From: Caldilineaceae bacterium
GTDB taxonomy: Bacteria; Chloroflexota; Anaerolineae; Caldilineales; Caldilineaceae
Reading direction: 5' to 3'
DNA length: 64,000 bases
NCBI GenBank assembly: GCA_020634815.1
Contig: JACKBA010000008.1
Coordinates: forward strand, 109,952-173,951
Both the position numbers and the translations under genes were made by a program. This document shows, in pieces, positions 55,606 to 63,055 of this stretch (positions are counted from its first letter, which is position 1; the number at the start of each line of letters is the position of its first letter). A model generated the notes under the pieces. The model worked only from the letters and a program-made list of their open reading frames with translations. It did not search any database and was not told where the DNA came from.

Positions 55606-56701
55606 TGACCGCAAACGTGTCCCTTTCATCAACGCTTCGCCAGTTCATCGCTGCCATGCCCAAAGGCCGAGATCCATGTCCACCTGGAAGGCAAGTATCA
55701 GCCCCGACAACCCTCCTGGAACTGGCACGGCGCCACGATCGGCTCGACGTGCTGCCTTCGACCGAATGAACGCGCCACACCTGGTACGAGTTCGTCGATT
55801 TCCCCGCTTCATGCGCATCTACCTGACGATCTCCGATCTACTGCGCACGCCGGACGATTTTGCGCTCATTGTCGAACGCCACGGCGCAGGCTATGGCGGC
55901 ACAGAACATCCGCTACAGCGAACTCACCTTTACCCCTTCACCCACACCGACTACCAGGACAAGGGTCTGACCATCGACAATCTGCTGGATGGGCTGGAGG
56001 CGGGTCGAAAAGCGGCTCACCAGGCATCCGGCGTCGAGATGCGCTGGGTCTTCGACATCGCGCGCAATACGAGTTTTGGCGACGATGGGCGCTACGACCC
56101 GCATCCGGCGGAACGCACCCTCGAGTATGCGTTGCGCGGGCGGGAGTTCGGCGTCATCGGGCTGGGGCTTGGCGGCTTCGAGGTGGGCGCGCCGCCCGAA
56201 CCCTTTGCCCATGCGTTTGCTGATGCCAAGACGGCAGGGCTGTTCTCGGTGCCCCACGCCGGCGAGACAGTCGGCCCGTCCAGCGTGTGGGGCGCGATCG
56301 ATGCGCTGCAAGCCGACCGCATCGGCCACGGCGTGCGCGCCATCGAGGATCCGGCGCTGCTCGTCGCGCTGCGCGACCGGCAGATCCCGCTGGAGATGAA
56401 CCCGACCAGCAACGTCTGCCTGCACGTCTACAATCGAGCCGCCGTTCACCCCTTCCCGCATCTGGACCGCATGGGGCTCAAGGTGACGGTCAACAGCGAC
56501 GACCCGCCCCTCTTCAACACAACGCTCAACGACGAGTTCAACCTGCTGGCAGCGGAATTCGGCTACGGAGCTGCCGGCCTGGCGCGCATCGCCCGCAACG
56601 CCTTTGAAGTCTGCGCCGCGCCTGACACCCTGAAAAGCACCCTGCTCGCCGAGTTCGACGCCTGGGCAGCGCACGCGGTGCCGGAAGCGGAGGCTGCGTG
56701 A
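55606..56701 (+). pseudogene. add: Adenosine deaminase, N-terminus frameshifted
   Basis: From about 55796 to the stop at 56701 one frame gives a clear adenosine/AMP deaminase: FPRFMRIYLTISDLLRTPDD, MRWVFDIARNTSFG, the catalytic His and Glu in SVPHAGETVGPSS, RIGHGVRAIEDP, LEMNPTSNVCLHVY and the zinc Asp in VTVNSDDPPLFNTTL. The preceding bases encode FIAAMPK, then in other frames AEIHVHLEG (with the zinc-binding HxH), LLELARRHDRLDVLPST and TWYEFVDF. The N-terminus is therefore present but broken by several one-base changes between 55656 and 55805. If intact it would convert adenosine to inosine in purine salvage. GNAT gene follows with a GTGA overlap. Confidence 0.85.
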
Positions 56702-57612
56702 GTCTCCCGGAGCAGACCCGATTTGCCTTTGCCGATGCCGTCCCGCTTGCAGCCGTGTGCGAGGCCTTCAATCGAGGGTTCTCGGACTACAAATATGGCG
56801 TGCAATTCGACGAGACACAGATGGAGCGCTTCCTCGAGCGTTCCGGCGTGCTGCGCGAGAACTCGGCGGTCATGCTGGCACGCGGCGAGCATGGCTGGCA
56901 TGGCGCCGGCCTGGCGCTCATGGGGTTGGACGAGCAATGCCACGCCTGGTGCAGCGGTCTGGCGGTCGTGCCGGAGCTACGCAACCGCGGCCACGCCCGC
57001 ACACTCATCGAGATGATCCAGCAGAAGGCCAGCGAACGCGGCGCCGTCTCCATGCAACTTGAGGTCCTCGTCCACAATGCGCCTGCCCTGCACCTCTACC
57101 GCCGGCTGGGCTATACAGCGCGGCGCGATCTGCTCTTCTGGCGCGCCACGCCGGAGACGCTGGCGCCCTCACCGGCAGCCGGCGACCTGGCTGCTGCCAA
57201 TGCCGCTGACTTTCTCGGCACGCTCTATCGCTGGCAGACCGAGCCGCCCGCCTGGCAGCGCACGCAGCGATCCGTCGAGCGCTATCTCTCCGATCTGTGG
57301 GGCTATGTCATGCAGATCAATGGCAAGCCGGTCGGTTATGTCGCCTGTCTGCCCACGGCGCCGAACGAACCCGGCAAGCCGCGCGTGCGGCTCATGGCCA
57401 TGGGCGTGCATCCGGACGGTGAGCGCGCCGCACTGGCCGACCGCCTGATCGCCAGCCTGCGCGCGCACCTGCCCGACACCACCATTTCGATCATCAATGA
57501 GCCGGAGACCAGCCTCTTCGCCCCTGCCCTGGTGGCCAATGGCTTCGACGAGGTCGACCGGCAGATCGAGATGTGGCTGGACTTGAGCGATTACCCACGC
57601 AATTCGAGCTGA
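56698..57612 (+). CDS. Tandem GNAT acetyltransferase
   Basis: 304 residues from a GTG overlapping the deaminase stop (GTGA). Residues about 10-150 form a complete GNAT domain with the acetyl-CoA loop LAVVPELRNRGHARTLIEMI and the closing LHLYRRLGYTARRDLLFW. A second GNAT-like half (about 165-300) has VGYVACLP, MAMGVHPDGERAALADRLI and NGFDEVDRQIEMWLDL, without a fully conserved CoA loop. Such double-GNAT proteins acetylate amines on small molecules or proteins; the substrate is unknown. Confidence 0.87.
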   Translation: MSLPEQTRFAFADAVPLAAVCEAFNRGFSDYKYGVQFDETQMERFLERSGVLRENSAVMLARGEHGWHGAGLALMGLDEQCHAWCSGLAVVPELRNRGHARTLIEMIQQKASERGAVSMQLEVLVHNAPALHLYRRLGYTARRDLLFWRATPETLAPSPAAGDLAAANAADFLGTLYRWQTEPPAWQRTQRSVERYLSDLWGYVMQINGKPVGYVACLPTAPNEPGKPRVRLMAMGVHPDGERAALADRLIASLRAHLPDTTISIINEPETSLFAPALVANGFDEVDRQIEMWLDLSDYPRNSS

Positions 57613-58571
57613 TCGAGGATCGCCTGCAATTCGGCGGGCAGCGGCGCCACGAATTCACGCGCTTCGCCGGTGGAGGGCAGCCGCAGGCGCAGGCGATGCG
57701 CATGCAGGAAGTGGCGGTCGAGCTTGAGCCGTTGCTTGCGCAGCCCGTAGACCGTATCGCCCACGATGGGATGTTTGTACCATGCAAAGTGCACGCGGAT
57801 CTGATGGGTGCGCCCCGTGTGCAGCTCGGCGCTGACGAGCGAAAAGGTCGTGGCCGGCGCGCCGCTGCTCGTGCCCGGCGCGGCATAGACACCCAGCACG
57901 TTGTAATCGGTGATGGCGTCACGCCCGGCCGAAACCCCCGTCTGCGGGTCCACAGGCAGCACCGCCTGCCGCTTGCGGTCGTCGGGATGGCGGCCAATCG
58001 GCGCGGTGATGCGGCCGCGTGCCGGCGTCAACCGCCCTTCGACCAGCGCCAGATACTCTTTGTAGACCGTGCGATCCTTGAACTGCGCCTGGAGGAAACG
58101 ATGGGCGTGATCGTTCTTGGCGACCACGATCAGCCCCGATGTCTCCTTGTCCAGCCGGTGCACGATGCCGGGCCGCCGCTCGCCGCCGACGCCTTCGATC
58201 TGCGGGCAGTGGTGCAGCACGGCGTTCACCAGCGTGCCGCCGCTGTGGCCGGGTGCAGGGTGGACGACCATCCCGGCCGGCTTGTCGACCACGAGCAGAT
58301 CGTCATCTTCGTAGACGATGGTGAGCGGGAGCGCTTCAGGCGCCAGGTCGGCCGGCGGTGCGATCTCCGGGATCGCCAATTCGATCTGCTGCCCCTGCTC
58401 AAGACGAGCGCTGGCGCGCGCAATCTGCCCGTCCACCGCGACGAGACCCTCTTTGATCCAGCGTTGGATTTCGCTGCGGCTGCGGTCGGGCAATTGCTCG
58501 GCCAGCCAGCGATCGAGGCGCTGACCTTCGCCCCCTGCCTCTACCATGATCGTTTGTTGGGATGCTGTCAT
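57591..58571 (-). CDS. rluD: RluD-family 23S rRNA pseudouridine synthase
   Basis: 326 residues from the ATG at 58571. An N-terminal S4 RNA-binding domain (about 10-70; QRLDRWLAEQLPDRSRSEIQRWI) is followed by the RsuA/RluA catalytic domain: DDDLLVVDKPAGMVVHPAPGH, the catalytic Asp in GIVHRLDKETSGLIVVAK, YLALVEG, TGRTHQIRVHFA and HFLHAHRLRL. The family isomerises uridines in the large-subunit rRNA helix 69. It lies 11 bp after lspA; the lspA-rluD order is common in bacteria. Confidence 0.94.
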   Translation of the reverse strand: MTASQQTIMVEAGGEGQRLDRWLAEQLPDRSRSEIQRWIKEGLVAVDGQIARASARLEQGQQIELAIPEIAPPADLAPEALPLTIVYEDDDLLVVDKPAGMVVHPAPGHSGGTLVNAVLHHCPQIEGVGGERRPGIVHRLDKETSGLIVVAKNDHAHRFLQAQFKDRTVYKEYLALVEGRLTPARGRITAPIGRHPDDRKRQAVLPVDPQTGVSAGRDAITDYNVLGVYAAPGTSSGAPATTFSLVSAELHTGRTHQIRVHFAWYKHPIVGDTVYGLRKQRLKLDRHFLHAHRLRLRLPSTGEAREFVAPLPAELQAILDQLELRG

Positions 58572-58582
58572 GATCTGCGCGG

Positions 58583-59158
58583 CTATTCCGGCTGCTCGCG
58601 CGGCGGCACGCCGGCAGGCAGGTCGGCGGCCGCGGTCGAGGCTGCGGCCTTCTCGCGGCGACTGCGCCGCACGTCGTCGACGATGACGTAGATACCCAGG
58701 CCGATGACGCCGCCGACAATGGCGCTGTCGGCAATGTTGTAGTTGGGCCAGTAGTAGACGCCGGGGATGCCCATCTTGACGAAGTCGGTCACGTAGCCCT
58801 GGTTGATGCGGTCGATGACGTTGCCGATTGCGCCGCCGAGCATCAGGCCGAGCAGGACGCGCACGAACCACGCGTCGGTGGGCAAATAGCGCACATACGC
58901 CAGGATGCCGATTGTCACGATCACGGCGACGATGATGAAGAAGTTCCCCTGGTTCTGGAAGATGCCAAAGGCCGCGCCGTAATTGTGCACGTGCTCAAAG
59001 ACAAAATACTCGCCCAGGGCTGGGATCGGGATCATGGAGGTGTAGTCCGGGATATTGTTGCGGACCAGTTCCTTTGTCCACTGATCGAGCAGAATCACGA
59101 TGCCGGCAACGGCCAGCACCAGCCAGGCCTTGCGAAACCAACTGGCGAGCATTTGCAT
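58583..59158 (-). CDS. lspA: Lipoprotein signal peptidase (signal peptidase II)
   Basis: 191 residues from the ATG at 59158. It is a membrane aspartyl protease that removes the signal peptide of lipidated prolipoproteins, such as those at 46614 and 10921 in this window. Four membrane helices are visible, with LLDQWTKELVR, HNYGAAFGIFQNQ, and the two catalytic Asp residues, Asp116 in GNVIDRINQG and Asp144 in YNIADSAIVGG. The C-terminal tail (RRSRREKAAASTAAADLP) is longer than usual and hydrophilic. Confidence 0.96.
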   Translation of the reverse strand: MQMLASWFRKAWLVLAVAGIVILLDQWTKELVRNNIPDYTSMIPIPALGEYFVFEHVHNYGAAFGIFQNQGNFFIIVAVIVTIGILAYVRYLPTDAWFVRVLLGLMLGGAIGNVIDRINQGYVTDFVKMGIPGVYYWPNYNIADSAIVGGVIGLGIYVIVDDVRRSRREKAAASTAAADLPAGVPPREQPE

Positions 59159-59386
59159 GGTCAATCATCCCAATGAATCAGAGCGGCCGGCCAGCGCAAC
59201 ACATCGTCAGCGCCGGCCAGATAGCCAAAAAAGCACAAATATTCTACCGCATCCCGGCAGAAGTGGTGAATTTGCGATGCTGTGCTATCATCTGAAAGTC
59301 ATCTTGCCGGTTCCGTAGGCATCGTTCCCGATTCCTGGTACTATCCGGCAGCGTATTGATAGCATCGACCATTCCAGGAGTATTGC

Positions 59387-60206
59387 ATGCCGCGAGAAAT
59401 TACCGTTGCCCTGGTTCAGATGGCGCCGGAACTGGCCAACCCCGAAGCGAATCTGCGCAAGATGGGCGACTTCGTGGAAAAGATCTGCACCGAACAACGC
59501 ACCGACCTGATTGTCTTCCCCGAGTTGAGCTATACCGGCACCGAACTTGGCCTCAAGGCGACCGACCTGGCCGAACGCGCGCCCGGCCACGCCACCAACT
59601 ACCTGGCCAAGCGCGCCAACGAATTCAACAGCTACGTGGTCTTCGGCCTTGTCATCAAGGAGAAGGTGGAGAGCATCCTCTACAATGGCGTCGTCTGCCT
59701 GGGTCCCGAAGGGGACGTGGTCACCGACTACCGCAAGGTCCACCTGCTCGGCGAGGAGCGCCAGGTCTACCGCAACGGCTTCCGCTTCGCCATCGTCGAC
59801 GCCGAGTGGGGCCGCTTTGGCCTCTCCATCGGCACCGACCTGGCCTTCCCCGAAACGGCGCGCGCGCATGACGCTCGACGGCGCCGAACTGGTGACGGTC
59901 AGCGCCAACTGGGAGCAGCAGTACGCCGAGTCGTGGCGCGCCCATATGATCAGCCGCGCGTGCGAGAACTCGATCTTCATGGCGGCGGCCAATCGCGTCG
60001 GCGAGGAGCCGACCATGCGCTTCATGGGCGACAGCATGCTCGTCGGCCCGTCGGCGGAGGTCTACACCGTGCTCGACCAGGCCATCGAAGGCTACGCCGT
60101 CGCCACCATCGATCTCGACGACGAAGTGCGCACCGTGCGCGAAGACCGCCAGTTGATCCAGTATCGCGAGCCGCTGGCCTATCGCTCGATCGTACGCAAG
60201 TACTGA
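59387..60206 (+). pseudogene. Carbon-nitrogen hydrolase (nitrilase superfamily), frameshifted
   Basis: From the ATG at 59387 the first frame shows EITVALVQMAPELANPEANL, the catalytic Glu in LIVFPELSYTG, the Lys in DYRKVHLLGEE and FRFAIVDAEWGRFGLSIGTD, where the normal Cys nucleophile position (GxxICxD) reads GLSIGTD. Near 59867 coding moves by one base and continues LDGAELVTVSANWEQ, RACENSIFMAAANRVG and a normal C-terminus to the stop at 60206. The frame break is near the active site. The absence of Cys, if correct, would mean an inactive or altered enzyme. It is followed by the DUF402 gene 36 bp downstream. Confidence 0.82.
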
Positions 60207-60242
60207 GCCCGGGCGAGGACGACAGGCGAGGACGGAGAGACC

Positions 60243-60752
60243 GTGAAGATCATTGCCAGCGGCGAGTGGAATCAAAACCCGGAGATGCTCGACTATCGCT
60301 CTGAATGGCTGAGTGATCTGCTGGTCGAGCGAGCCACCTGTTCCGATAGTATGCCTGCGCGCCAGATGGGGCAGGTGACCATTGGCGGGCCCGGCTTCGT
60401 GTGGTTTCGCTTCTGGCTGGCCGAGGGCGAGTACATCCTCGAAAAATACTTCGACGCCGACGGCCAGCCGCTCGGCATGCACGCGCGCATCGGCATGGCC
60501 GTGCCGCACAAGGGGCGCGGCTTCAGCGCATTGAACCTGCTGCTCGGCCTGTGGATCACGGACGAGGGGCATGTGACGGTGCTCAACGAAGCGGAGTTCG
60601 ATGCGGCCGTCGCCGGCGGCGAATTCTCGCCCGTGGAGGCCGAACACGCCGAGCAGCAGATCCGCGAGGTAACCATGGCCATCGCGTCCGGCCGCTTCCC
60701 GCCGCCCATCGTGCGCAATCTCTCCATCGCCGCCGTCGGCGGCAATTCCTAG
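60243..60752 (+). CDS. DUF402 (FomD-like) family protein
   Basis: 169 residues. The central strand set VWFRFWLAEGEYILEKYFDADGQPLGMHARIGM matches the DUF402 family, whose best-known member FomD hydrolyses a CMP-phosphonate in fosfomycin synthesis; other members act on nucleoside diphosphates. The C-terminal helix VEAEHAEQQIREVTMAI, with Glu residues, fits the family's metal site. Nothing here points to phosphonate chemistry, so a nucleotide phosphatase-like role is the safer guess. It lies just upstream of hisH. Confidence 0.75.
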   Translation: MKIIASGEWNQNPEMLDYRSEWLSDLLVERATCSDSMPARQMGQVTIGGPGFVWFRFWLAEGEYILEKYFDADGQPLGMHARIGMAVPHKGRGFSALNLLLGLWITDEGHVTVLNEAEFDAAVAGGEFSPVEAEHAEQQIREVTMAIASGRFPPPIVRNLSIAAVGGNS

Positions 60753-60780
60753 CCGCCTCTCAACCCAGCCGGGGTCTGCC

Positions 60781-61461
60781 ATGATCGCCATCCTTGACTA
60801 CGGTGTCGGAAACCTGCGCAGCGTCTACAAGGCCTTCGAGACCGTCGCCGGCCCGCTGGGCATCCCCGTCGACATCGTCGACCGCCCCACCGATCTGACG
60901 CGCTGGCGGGCCGTCGTCCTGCCCGGGCAGGGCGCGTTTGGCGACAGCATCAACAACCTGCGCCGGCAGGGCTTCGAACGCCCGCTGCTCGACGCCGTGG
61001 AGACCGGCATGCCGCTGCTCGGCATCTGCGTGGGCATGCAGATGCTCTTCGACTCCAGCGAGGAGATGGGCCAACACGAGGGACTGCATCTCATCCCCGG
61101 CGCGGTCCGCCGCTTTGCCGACACCATGCCCGACCCGGCGCATCCCGGCCACGCCCTGCGCGTTCCCCAGATCGGCTGGAACCAATTGCACGTACGCCAG
61201 AGCGACCCGCTGCTGGCCAACGTGCCGAGCGGCGTGCACGCCTACTTTGCGCACAGCTACTTCTGCGACGCCAGCAACGCCGGCGCCGTGCTGGCCTCCA
61301 CGGACTACGGCATCGACTACCCCAGCATCGTGCGCTATCGCAACGCGTGGGGCATCCAGCCGCACCCGGAAAAGAGCCACACCGTGGGGCTGCGCATCCT
61401 CGGCAACTTCATGACGATGGTGGCGAACGCCGGCAGCGACGATACGGCCGGCGCCGCGTAG
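60781..61461 (+). CDS. hisH: Imidazole glycerol phosphate synthase, glutaminase subunit
   Basis: 226 residues. It produces ammonia from glutamine for HisF in histidine biosynthesis. It starts with IAILDYGVGNLRSVYKAFE and shows the oxyanion loop VVLPGQGAFGDSINNL, the nucleophile Cys83 in LLGICVGMQMLF and the His/Glu pair in WGIQPHPEKSHTVGLRIL. The class I glutaminase triad is therefore complete. Four bases separate it from the phosphatase-fold gene, and hisA follows after two genes; hisF is not in the window and may lie downstream. Confidence 0.96.
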   Translation: MIAILDYGVGNLRSVYKAFETVAGPLGIPVDIVDRPTDLTRWRAVVLPGQGAFGDSINNLRRQGFERPLLDAVETGMPLLGICVGMQMLFDSSEEMGQHEGLHLIPGAVRRFADTMPDPAHPGHALRVPQIGWNQLHVRQSDPLLANVPSGVHAYFAHSYFCDASNAGAVLASTDYGIDYPSIVRYRNAWGIQPHPEKSHTVGLRILGNFMTMVANAGSDDTAGAA

Positions 61462-61465
61462 CCGC

Positions 61466-62044
61466 ATGGCCACGCTCACCCTCATCACGCACGCGCACAC
61501 GCAGGTCGATCCGGCTACTGACGCCGTGACGTGGCGGCTGTCGGCGGCGGGCGAGACGCAGGCTGCAGCGCTGGCCGGGCAACCCTTCTGGGCAACGGTC
61601 GACCGCATCCTGCTCAGCAGCGAGGCCAAGACGCGCCTGACCGTCGCCCCGCTGCTGGCGCAGCGCAGCCTGCCGATCATGGCCGATGCCCGCTTCGACG
61701 AGGCGGCCCGGCCCGGCTGGTGCGACGACTACGCCGCCCGCGTCGCCGCCTTCTTTGCCGAGCCGGGGCGTTCGGCCGGCGGCTGGGAACCGGCACACGC
61801 CGCGCTGGCGCGCTTTCTGGACGGGCTCAACGCACACATCGACCCGCAAGCCGGCGAACACGTGGCGCTGGTCGCCCACGGGCTGGTGCTGTCGCTCTAT
61901 CGGGCACATCTGCTGGACCTGGCAACCGTGCCCTTCGAGGCGTGGCGCCGGCTGGAGTTTGCGGCGGTCGCCCACGTCGACCTGGCCGGACCGGCCTTCA
62001 CCCAGGACTTCGCACCCGTGGCGCCATCGCCGCCGCGGGCGTGA
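61466..62044 (+). CDS. Histidine-phosphatase-superfamily protein with altered RHG motif
   Basis: 192 residues. The fold of phosphoglycerate-mutase-like phosphatases is seen: opening strand LTLITHAHTQ, WRLSAAGETQAAALAGQPFW, ILLSSEAKTRLTVAPLLAQR and VALVAHGLVLSLYRAHL with the second His. The catalytic RHG motif reads THA: the His is kept but the Arg that binds phosphate is Thr. Activity may be reduced or the substrate changed. It lies four bases after hisH and 45 bp before the metallo-hydrolase, inside what looks like a his operon. Confidence 0.8.
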   Translation: MATLTLITHAHTQVDPATDAVTWRLSAAGETQAAALAGQPFWATVDRILLSSEAKTRLTVAPLLAQRSLPIMADARFDEAARPGWCDDYAARVAAFFAEPGRSAGGWEPAHAALARFLDGLNAHIDPQAGEHVALVAHGLVLSLYRAHLLDLATVPFEAWRRLEFAAVAHVDLAGPAFTQDFAPVAPSPPRA

Positions 62045-62089
62045 CGGCACTTCCTTCGGCAACCACGTAACACAGGAGGCGACAGGCAC

Positions 62090-62953
62090 ATGGCACATCT
62101 GGCGGTCGAAATCCTCGGTTCGGGCGGCGCGGTGCGGACGCCGCGCCCTGGCTGTACGTGCGACCTGTGCGCCAATGCCAGGCAGATTGGCATTCCGTGG
62201 GCGCGCACCGGTCCCAGTATTTTTGTCCACGGTCCCAACGTGCTCATCGACACGCCCGAGGATAGCTGCTACCAGGTCGACCGCGCCAACTTGCCCAACA
62301 TCGCGGCCGGGCTGTACAGCCACTGGCACCCCGACCACACATCGGGGCGGCGCATGTGGGAGACGCGCAATGCCGACTTTCGCCACTGGCCGCCACATTC
62401 CACCAATACGCCCATCTACATCGCGCCCAACGTCTGGCGCGACTTCGAGCAGATGGGCATCGCCGAGGCCTTTCGCTACAAGGAGGCACGCGGCTATGTC
62501 ACCGTCCACGTCTCCGACGCGCCGCTCGACCTGGGCGGCTGGCGCATCACCGCCCACGCGCTGGCCGAGACGTACGTCAACGCCTTTCTATTGGAGGAAC
62601 TCGACGGATCGCGCCGTGTCCTCATCGCGATGGACGAACTCTTTGGCTGGACGCCCCCGGCGGCACTCTGCGGTGTCGACCTCGCCGTGCTGCCAAAGGG
62701 CCTCTTCGACGTACATCCCTTCTCCGGCCAGCGCCTGATCCCCATCGAGCATCCGATTCTCCGCTCCGAGGCGACGTGGGAGCAGACGTTGGCGATGGTA
62801 GATCGCCTGGCGCCGGCGCGCACCGTCTTCATGCACATCGAAGAGCCGGAGTCCTTCACGCCCGACGACTACGGACAACTTGCCGCGCAACTTCGCACCA
62901 AACGAGGATGGGATGTTACGTTCGCCTACGATACCCTTGTGATAGAGTTGTAG
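62090..62953 (+). CDS. PhnP-like metallo-beta-lactamase-fold hydrolase
   Basis: 287 residues. It opens EILGSGGAVRTPRPGCTCDLCANAR, with the Cys cluster (CTCDLC) found in PhnP-type cyclic phosphodiesterases. The metal site follows as GLYSHWHPDHTSGRRMW (HxHxDH), an internal Asp/His region and a late His in PARTVFMHIEEPE. An Asp in VLIAMDELFG fits a bridging ligand. PhnP cleaves cyclic ribose phosphates during phosphonate use, but no phosphonate genes are nearby, so only a related hydrolase can be claimed. It lies between the hisH and hisA genes. Confidence 0.82.
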   Translation: MAHLAVEILGSGGAVRTPRPGCTCDLCANARQIGIPWARTGPSIFVHGPNVLIDTPEDSCYQVDRANLPNIAAGLYSHWHPDHTSGRRMWETRNADFRHWPPHSTNTPIYIAPNVWRDFEQMGIAEAFRYKEARGYVTVHVSDAPLDLGGWRITAHALAETYVNAFLLEELDGSRRVLIAMDELFGWTPPAALCGVDLAVLPKGLFDVHPFSGQRLIPIEHPILRSEATWEQTLAMVDRLAPARTVFMHIEEPESFTPDDYGQLAAQLRTKRGWDVTFAYDTLVIEL

Positions 62954-63055
62954 CCAAAGCAGCACTCTCGCAACGGCAGCGCAACGGACAGCATCAGCAA
63001 GATAGCGAACTGACCAGCGCAGCCGGGCTACGGTAGGGTAGACAAGGGTTTGTAG

